From DATIBL01 sp035457505 (GTDB lineage: Bacteria > Patescibacteriota > Minisyncoccia > Phycocordibacterales > UBA6899): a stretch of DNA of 9,323 nt. The DNA lies in NCBI GenBank assembly GCA_035457505.1, contig DATIBL010000051.1:1-9323 (forward strand), in the 5' to 3' direction. The notes below the pieces were generated by a model. That model was not told the origin of the DNA. It ran no database searches and saw only the letters and a program-made list of their open reading frames with translations. Position 1 is the stretch's first letter; each line of letters starts with the position of its first letter. A program made the translations under genes and the position numbers. This document shows, piece by piece, positions 4,923 through 9,323 of the stretch.

Positions 4923-5717
4923 ATGAAGCAATATCTCGATCTTCTCAAGCACATCCAGACGCACGGCGTCACAAAAACCGATCGCACCGGCACGGGCACC
5001 AAAAGCGTGTTCGGATATCAAATGCGCTTCGATCTCGCCGAGGGCTTTCCCCTGCTCACAACGAAGAAAGTCTTCACACGTGGGATCATCCATGAGCTGC
5101 TTTGGTTCCTCGCCGGAGATACCAACATCAAATATCTCAAGGACAACAACGTCACGATCTGGGACGAATGGGCCGACGCGAACGGCGACCTCGGCCCCGT
5201 CTACGGCAAGCAGTGGCGCTCTTGGGCTGCGCCAGACGGCCGCACGATCGATCAGATCGCAAATGTCGTCGCAATGATCAAGAAGAATCCCGACTCGCGC
5301 CGGCTCATCGTAAGCGCGTGGAATCCCGCGGACGTCGACAAGATGGCGCTTCCGCCCTGCCACTGTCTGTTCCAGTTCTATGTGGCGGACGGCAAGCTTT
5401 CCTGCCAGCTTTATCAGCGCAGTTGCGACACGTTCCTCGGCGTACCCTTCAACATCGCCTCGTATGCACTCCTTACGATGATGATCGCGCAGGTCACCGG
5501 CCTGAAAGTCGGTGAATTCGTTTGGACCGGTGGCGACGTGCATCTGTATTTGAACCACCTCGACCAAGCAGCGCTTCAGCTCACCCGCGAGCCGCGCACG
5601 CTCCCGACCATGAAGCTCAATCCGAATGTGACCGACATCTTCGCGTTCACGATCGACGACTTCACGCTCGAGGGATACGACCCGCATCCCAAGATCGACG
5701 CACCCATCGCCGTATGA
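4923..5717 (+). CDS. thyA: Thymidylate synthase
   Basis: ThyA methylates dUMP to dTMP using 5,10-methylene-tetrahydrofolate, which leaves as dihydrofolate. The 264 residues match the E. coli enzyme in length and in the numbering of the active site: R21, E58, W80, R126/R127 (DSRR), nucleophile C146 (ALPPCHC), R166, D169 (QRSCD), N177, H207 and Y209 (GGDVHLYLNH). The C-terminus PIAV parallels the PVAI that closes over the active site in E. coli. The ATG at 4923 gives the canonical start MKQYL; the GTG at 4899 adds eight unrelated residues and precedes the likely transcription start. No good SD lies at normal spacing (GGAG at 4901-4904 is 18 bases away). The stop TGA overlaps an ATG of the folA frame, so the two genes are probably cotranscribed and coupled. 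Confidence 0.98.
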   Translation: MKQYLDLLKHIQTHGVTKTDRTGTGTKSVFGYQMRFDLAEGFPLLTTKKVFTRGIIHELLWFLAGDTNIKYLKDNNVTIWDEWADANGDLGPVYGKQWRSWAAPDGRTIDQIANVVAMIKKNPDSRRLIVSAWNPADVDKMALPPCHCLFQFYVADGKLSCQLYQRSCDTFLGVPFNIASYALLTMMIAQVTGLKVGEFVWTGGDVHLYLNHLDQAALQLTREPRTLPTMKLNPNVTDIFAFTIDDFTLEGYDPHPKIDAPIAV

Positions 5718-5724
5718 CAAACAT

Positions 5725-5729
5725 GGAGA
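5725..5729 (+). promoter_or_regulatory. Shine-Dalgarno supporting the folA start at 5738
   Basis: GGAGA lies 8 bases before the ATG at 5738. The in-frame ATGs at 5714 (overlapping the thyA stop as ATGA) and 5723 have no SD. Confidence 0.55.
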
Positions 5730-5737
5730 CCCCTGCA

Positions 5738-6280
5738 ATGCGAAAGATCACGCTTGTTGCTGCCATGGCCAAAGATCGCTTGATCGGAGCCAAAGGCAAG
5801 ATTCCCTGGGCGGGAGCACTCCCCCGCGATATGGAACATTTCCGCGCGATCACGATGGGTCACGCGCTCATCATGGGACGCACAACCTGGGACTCTATCC
5901 CCGAACGGTTTCGACCGCTGCCCGGACGGATCAACATCGTCATGTCGCGAGATACCGATTTTGCCGCAAAGGGCGCGCTGATCGCTCGCGATATCGACGA
6001 GGCACTCGCGCTTACGGAGGGCAAGGATGTCATGGTCATCGGTGGTGCGCAGATCTATGCGCTGTTTCTTCCGATCGCGACACATCTCGAACTGACGATC
6101 GTCGGCGGGAAATTCGCAGGTGATGCATATTTTCCTCCGTTTGAGGGAGCCGATTGGCAAACCACCGAAGAGGTCGCCCATCCGGCAAAAGGACGCGATG
6201 CCTTTCCGATGACGTTTCTTTCGCTCGTGCGCAAGGAAGCGCCGGAATCAGCTACGGCATCCGAGACGACGAGGCTCTAG
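5738..6280 (+). CDS. folA: Dihydrofolate reductase
   Basis: The enzyme reduces dihydrofolate to tetrahydrofolate with NADPH, restoring the cofactor that ThyA oxidises. The 180 residues show the family landmarks. The N-terminal strand is KITLVAAMAKDRLIG, followed by W24 and the catalytic acid D31 (IPWAGALPRDMEHFR). IMGRTTWDSI (45-54) and LPGRINIVMSR (61-71, with R64 equivalent to the folate-binding Arg) come next. NADPH-binding VMVIGGAQIY is at 98-107 and T120 is in LELTIV. The C-terminal tail after FLSLVRK is about 12 residues longer than in E. coli and looks disordered (ESATASETTRL). The ATG at 5738 has an SD and gives a typical DHFR N-terminus. Starting at 5714 would add MTNMETPA and overlap thyA by four bases, so reinitiation there is possible. 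Confidence 0.96.
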   Translation: MRKITLVAAMAKDRLIGAKGKIPWAGALPRDMEHFRAITMGHALIMGRTTWDSIPERFRPLPGRINIVMSRDTDFAAKGALIARDIDEALALTEGKDVMVIGGAQIYALFLPIATHLELTIVGGKFAGDAYFPPFEGADWQTTEEVAHPAKGRDAFPMTFLSLVRKEAPESATASETTRL

Positions 6281-6291
6281 ACATCAAACCC

Positions 6292-6317
6292 AAAGCCCCG
6301 CAGATGCGGGGCTTTTT
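6292..6317 (+). terminator. Rho-independent terminator of thyA-folA
   Basis: AAAGCCCCGC (6292-6301) pairs perfectly with GCGGGGCTTT (6306-6315) around AGAT, and T residues run from 6313 to 6317. It lies 11 bases after the folA stop. On the minus strand the stem is followed by TTTGGGTTT, so it may weakly end the convergent sugar operon as well. Confidence 0.92.
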
Positions 6318-6347
6318 GCACTTTGTCTATCAGAGAGGAAATCGACT

Positions 6348-7196
6348 CTACGCGGTCTTTTGGTTCAAAAACGCGACCGCGCCATGCAACCCGCCGATAT
6401 CCTCGAGCGAGGAGTGCACGATCACCGGAAGCTCGGGATACACATGAAGAATTCCGCGGAGATATGCCTCGACGCGCGGGACCGGAATGCCGATCTTTTT
6501 CATCATCGACCCGCCGAGTACGACCGCGTCGGGCGACCAGTGCACGATCGTGTTATTGAGACCGAATGCGAGCAATCGCGCCATCTCGTCCCAAAACGCT
6601 TCATCCGTGATCTCATAAGGTTTTTTGCCATAGCGGTCCGACACTGCCGTTCCGGAAACGTATCCCTCAAGATCGAGTCCGTATCCGCCGACTGAGCTCT
6701 GATGCAGCGCGCCGCCCGCATCGATAATCTGATGTCCCGGCTCGAATCCAATCGCAGCGACATCGATCTTTCCATCCACGATTCGCACGCCGCCGACGCC
6801 GGTTGATACGGTCATATACGCCACAATGCGATGTCCTTTTCCTGCTCCCGCTGTCGCCTCCCCGAGGCCGACGATCGCAGTATCGTTCTCGATATACACG
6901 GGCGCACCGAGCGCATCAGAGAGCGCCTTCGTGATCGGTTTGCCGTTCCAGCCAGAGAGATGCGGACCGTTGACGAAGGTCATGCGGTCGCGCGAGAGTG
7001 TTCCGGCGATCCCGCCCGCAGCGGCTTGAATCGCATCCGTCCCTGCAAGCTCGAGAGAAACTTCGCGGATTTTCGCCATCCCTTGGTCAAAATCCTTCGG
7101 AGTCTCGAAGATGCGCGGTTCTTCAAAAGTGGTCTTGTCGCGAGAGATTGCAAGTCGTGTGTTCGTTCCGCCGATATCGAAGAGAAGGTAGCTCAT
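6348..7196 (-). CDS. ROK-family sugar kinase (probable glucokinase), zinc cluster absent
   Basis: ROK kinases phosphorylate glucose or related hexoses with ATP. The 282 residues show the N-terminal phosphate loop DIGGTNTR (7-14), a catalytic Asp in ENDT (D105), the second phosphate motif STGVGGVRI (131-139) and the sugar-contact stretch EPGHQII (152-158). The C-terminal nucleotide motif DAVVLGGSM (223-231) is also present. Typical ROK proteins follow the GH with a CxCGxxGCxE zinc cluster; here that stretch reads SSVGGYGLDLEGYVSG with no cysteine, so the structural zinc is probably lost. It follows pgi by 37 bases and a GH15 glycosidase is further upstream, so glucose is the likely substrate. 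Fructose, mannose or N-acetyl sugars cannot be ruled out. The ATG at 7196 is chosen over a TTG at 7208; no SD is visible. Confidence 0.88.
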   Translation of the reverse strand: MSYLLFDIGGTNTRLAISRDKTTFEEPRIFETPKDFDQGMAKIREVSLELAGTDAIQAAAGGIAGTLSRDRMTFVNGPHLSGWNGKPITKALSDALGAPVYIENDTAIVGLGEATAGAGKGHRIVAYMTVSTGVGGVRIVDGKIDVAAIGFEPGHQIIDAGGALHQSSVGGYGLDLEGYVSGTAVSDRYGKKPYEITDEAFWDEMARLLAFGLNNTIVHWSPDAVVLGGSMMKKIGIPVPRVEAYLRGILHVYPELPVIVHSSLEDIGGLHGAVAFLNQKTA

Positions 7197-7233
7197 AGGA
7201 AGAGACAAAATGAAACAATAATGATGATGACGA

Positions 7234-8556
7234 TTAGTCGCCGAGCCGCGTCCGCGTTTCTTTCTTGTATGCTTCCACGCTGGGCTGATCGAAGGCGTTC
7301 ACATTGAGAAGCTCTGCGAGATACATCGTCTCAAGCATTTTCCACTGCATGAATGCTCCGATATCGTACGCACCCGCCTTTCCAAGATCGACATGGGCAT
7401 ACGGAAGCCGGAGCGATTGATATGCCGCCTCCGTACCACCGGCGATCGCTCGCATGATCTCCGCAGGCGATTTACCCTCGATTCCCGAGACGAGTCCGTG
7501 GAAGATCCCATCCGCAGGAACTTTGCGTGAAGTGGTCGGCGCGGTCGTCACAAGCGTGGTGAATTTGTCCTGCGGGCCGCCGAAGTAGAGCTGCGCCATC
7601 GAATGCAGGTCGGTCGATCCGATGGAGATGATCGGCGTGATCCCGATATGCATCACATTCCCCTGCCGGTCGCGCTCTTTTCCGATCGATTCGGCAAGCA
7701 GCTGGCGGTACCATTTTCCAAGCATCTCGAGCGAAGGATCAAAGAGAAACAGATTATGTACTGTGCATCCGCGTCGGAGCGCCTCTGCAAGCACGATTGC
7801 TCCGCGCATTGCCGGGTTTTCTTCCGGCGCCTCAAGCGTACAGCGCCTTGCCATCTCGGCACCACCCTTGCGAAAGGCATCGACATCGACCCCAGCAAGC
7901 GCGAGGGGAAAGATTCCGACCGATGAAAAAACTGAGTAGCGTCCGCCAACTGGCTTCGGAATCGGAAGCGCAGAGAGACCCAGCGTGTCTGCGCGCTTGG
8001 AGAGGAGCGACCCCGCGTCAGAGATGCACACGACTCGAGACTTCCACTGGGAGACAAAGCGTTTAGCAAACGGAGCGATCAAAATCTCCGCGTTCACGAT
8101 GCTTTCAGTCGTAGTTCCCGACTTGCTCACCAAGATAAACAGCGCTTCGTCTGCATGATGAACCTGCGCTTCGATCAGATCAGCAACTTCCTCAACTCCG
8201 CGCTGATCAACAGTATCGGCAAAAAGAATCGTCGGCTGCTCAGTTTCGGGGATCACGCAAGCACGGCGCAAACCCGCAAGCACCGCCTGCGCCCCGAGAT
8301 TGGACCCTCCGATACCGATCAAAACCACATACTTGAGCTGCTTGCTCCACAGCCGCGCTGCAGCCTCGCGCGCGAGAGCCGCATGAGCGTCGTCGCTCGG
8401 CAGCAGGACGGAGTCCTCGGGCATTTCATATCCTCGCTTCGCATGCAGCCGTTCGCGAAGCCGCGTCGCATATCCTGCGAGCTGAGCAGCACGATCGACG
8501 AGCGTTTCCTTATCGATCGCGAGATTGTGATAGGTGAATGTGAACGGATCGTTCAT
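7234..8556 (-). CDS. pgi: Glucose-6-phosphate isomerase
   Basis: Pgi interconverts glucose-6-phosphate and fructose-6-phosphate. The 440 residues show two SIS-type sugar-phosphate sites: GIGGSNLGAQ (81-90) and the phosphate-binding SKSGTTTE (144-151). Signature 1 is GGRYSVFSSVG (204-214). The catalytic E289 sits in LLAESIGK. GSTDLHSMAQ (313-322) carries the ring-opening H318, and the C-terminal signature FDQPSVEAYK ends in catalytic K431. The signature has Ser426 where Gly or Ala is usual, a mild change. The length is that of the shorter bacterial Pgi type (about 440-450 residues) rather than the E. coli type (about 550). The ATG at 8556, 22 bases after the GH15 stop, is preferred; extending to 8664 would overlap the GH15 gene out of frame. 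No clear SD. It probably lies in one operon with GH15 and the ROK kinase. Confidence 0.97.
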   Translation of the reverse strand: MNDPFTFTYHNLAIDKETLVDRAAQLAGYATRLRERLHAKRGYEMPEDSVLLPSDDAHAALAREAAARLWSKQLKYVVLIGIGGSNLGAQAVLAGLRRACVIPETEQPTILFADTVDQRGVEEVADLIEAQVHHADEALFILVSKSGTTTESIVNAEILIAPFAKRFVSQWKSRVVCISDAGSLLSKRADTLGLSALPIPKPVGGRYSVFSSVGIFPLALAGVDVDAFRKGGAEMARRCTLEAPEENPAMRGAIVLAEALRRGCTVHNLFLFDPSLEMLGKWYRQLLAESIGKERDRQGNVMHIGITPIISIGSTDLHSMAQLYFGGPQDKFTTLVTTAPTTSRKVPADGIFHGLVSGIEGKSPAEIMRAIAGGTEAAYQSLRLPYAHVDLGKAGAYDIGAFMQWKMLETMYLAELLNVNAFDQPSVEAYKKETRTRLGD

Positions 8557-8578
8557 AGAGGGATGATGGGCGGGCGGG

Positions 8579-9323
8579 TCAGAGTCGATCAGGAATAGTG
8601 CGCGCGATGCCGAGCGACTGTACCTTCCGAAGATATTGGACCACGGTGCGGATATATTCTGCATGACTCCAGGTCAGCGGCCCCGCCGAGACCTGCGCGC
8701 CAGTGTATGGGTCGAGCTGCTCCGAAAGCACGCCGGACGGAAGCGCGTTGCGGCGCGCCCACTCGAGGATCTCGCGCACGCGATCGAGGTCGTGATCGTT
8801 CTTCGCTAGTGCGCAATAGTACTGTGCGAACCAGAGCGTGGTAATGAACCACGGGTTCCCGGGCACATCCTGGACGGTACGGTAGTATTGATCTCCTTCA
8901 TAGCGCGCGATTCCGCCGACTGATGTGCGCACAGTGAGGCGATCTTTAGCAAGCTGCATAGCGCTTGCGATCCGAGGATCGTCAGGCGGCAGTACGCCGA
9001 ACTGATAGATCCCGTACGCGCTTGATGCATCCATACCGAGGTCGTAGATCGTCTTGCCGTTCTTGTCGATATAGATTGCCTTATAAAAGGTACCATTCTC
9101 GGCATTATAGAGATGCTTCAAGATCGCGCGCTGCATCTCGGTCGCAACATGCTCAAAATTGTGCGAACCGCGTTCCTTCCCGAGAATCTCCGCAAACTTT
9201 GCGGCAGCCGTGAGTCCTGCGTAGACCGTTGCCGCGGTATAGGTATGCACGCCGAAACGCTCTTCCCAAAGATTGTAGGATGGTTTCGGCAGGCCAGTGT
9301 ACGGATCGCGATACGATGCGAGA
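8579..9323 (-). CDS. GH15 glucoamylase-type glycoside hydrolase (5' end off window)
   Basis: GH15 enzymes release glucose from the non-reducing ends of alpha-glucans by inversion. The visible 247 residues are the C-terminal part of the (alpha/alpha)6 barrel. Near the edge, PSYNLWEERFGVHTYTAATV holds the general acid (first Glu of WEE in characterised members). Next come MDASSAYGIY, GGIARYEGDQYY and GNPWFITTLWFAQYY. The catalytic base lies in VLSEQLDPYTG, followed by GPLTWSHAEYIRTVVQYL. Both catalytic glutamates are therefore present. The N-terminus is outside, so a signal peptide, a beta-sandwich domain and the cellular location cannot be judged. Related GH15 members act on trehalose or glucodextran, so the exact substrate is open. 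With pgi and the ROK kinase directly downstream, cytoplasmic use of glycogen or maltodextrin is a reasonable inference. Confidence 0.93.
   Translation of the reverse strand, partial: LASYRDPYTGLPKPSYNLWEERFGVHTYTAATVYAGLTAAAKFAEILGKERGSHNFEHVATEMQRAILKHLYNAENGTFYKAIYIDKNGKTIYDLGMDASSAYGIYQFGVLPPDDPRIASAMQLAKDRLTVRTSVGGIARYEGDQYYRTVQDVPGNPWFITTLWFAQYYCALAKNDHDLDRVREILEWARRNALPSGVLSEQLDPYTGAQVSAGPLTWSHAEYIRTVVQYLRKVQSLGIARTIPDRL

Noticed and set aside
5522..5737. Upstream extension of the folA frame into thyA
   Set aside because: The extra residues are thyA read out of frame; DHFR homology begins at the ATG at 5738.
4836..5738. 300-codon minus-strand ORF opposite thyA
   Set aside because: ThyA on the plus strand is unambiguous; the antisense frame has no family resemblance and crosses the orphan's promoter.
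7218..7230. Short ATGATGATGA triplet run between pgi and the ROK gene
   Set aside because: Too short to call a repeat, and no function is suggested by its position after the pgi stop.
8155..8598. 147-codon plus-strand ORF opposite pgi
   Set aside because: Antisense to conserved pgi sequence, with no ribosome site or motif.
8557..8664. N-terminal extension of pgi
   Set aside because: It overlaps the conserved C-terminus of the GH15 gene in another frame and adds nothing typical of Pgi.

Overview
The window reads as an ordinary, gene-dense bacterial chromosome segment with fairly high GC (by eye a little over 50%). It uses the standard code, with TGA, TAG and TAA all serving as stops. It carries housekeeping genes in short transcription units, mixed with a few small orphan genes. 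Several starts lack a clear Shine-Dalgarno (SD) sequence and several units seem to start from extended -10 promoters. The small orphans and compact units would fit a candidate-phylum (Patescibacteria-like) genome, but this is a tentative guess: nothing here fixes the taxon, and a tree of UvrB, Tgt or Pgi would be needed.

Left part (1-2811). The minus strand carries uvrB (excision repair), cut by the left edge so that its last stretch, the UVR domain, is missing. Divergent from it is a 93-residue Cys/His-rich orphan. A stretch with a terminator and two further inverted repeats follows. Then comes an 82-residue predicted membrane protein with a near-consensus promoter, a strong SD and its own terminator.

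Middle part (2812-6317). On the minus strand, tgt (tRNA-guanine transglycosylase) has all its catalytic and zinc residues plus an extra segment of about 31 residues. Upstream of it on the same strand is a 225-residue orphan with a complete set of signals: TTGACA/TATAAT promoter, AAGGAG SD and UUCG-loop terminator. The tgt promoter lies just beyond that terminator and would give a nearly leaderless mRNA. Divergently, thyA and folA form a tight pair on the plus strand. ThyA oxidises methylene-tetrahydrofolate to dihydrofolate while making dTMP, and FolA regenerates tetrahydrofolate. A strong terminator ends the pair.

Right part (6348-9323). Three minus-strand genes sit in one direction with gaps of 22 and 37 bases: a GH15 glucoamylase-type glycosidase (cut by the right edge), pgi, and a ROK-family sugar kinase. 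Together they would take an alpha-glucan to glucose, glucose-6-phosphate and fructose-6-phosphate. The ROK kinase has lost the usual cysteine zinc cluster.

I found no rRNA, tRNA, CRISPR array, transposase or clear sign of recent transfer, and no obviously new multi-gene system. The items most worth following up are the two orphan proteins, the Tgt insertion, the zinc-less ROK kinase inside the glucan operon, and the related stem-loops flanking the small membrane-protein gene.
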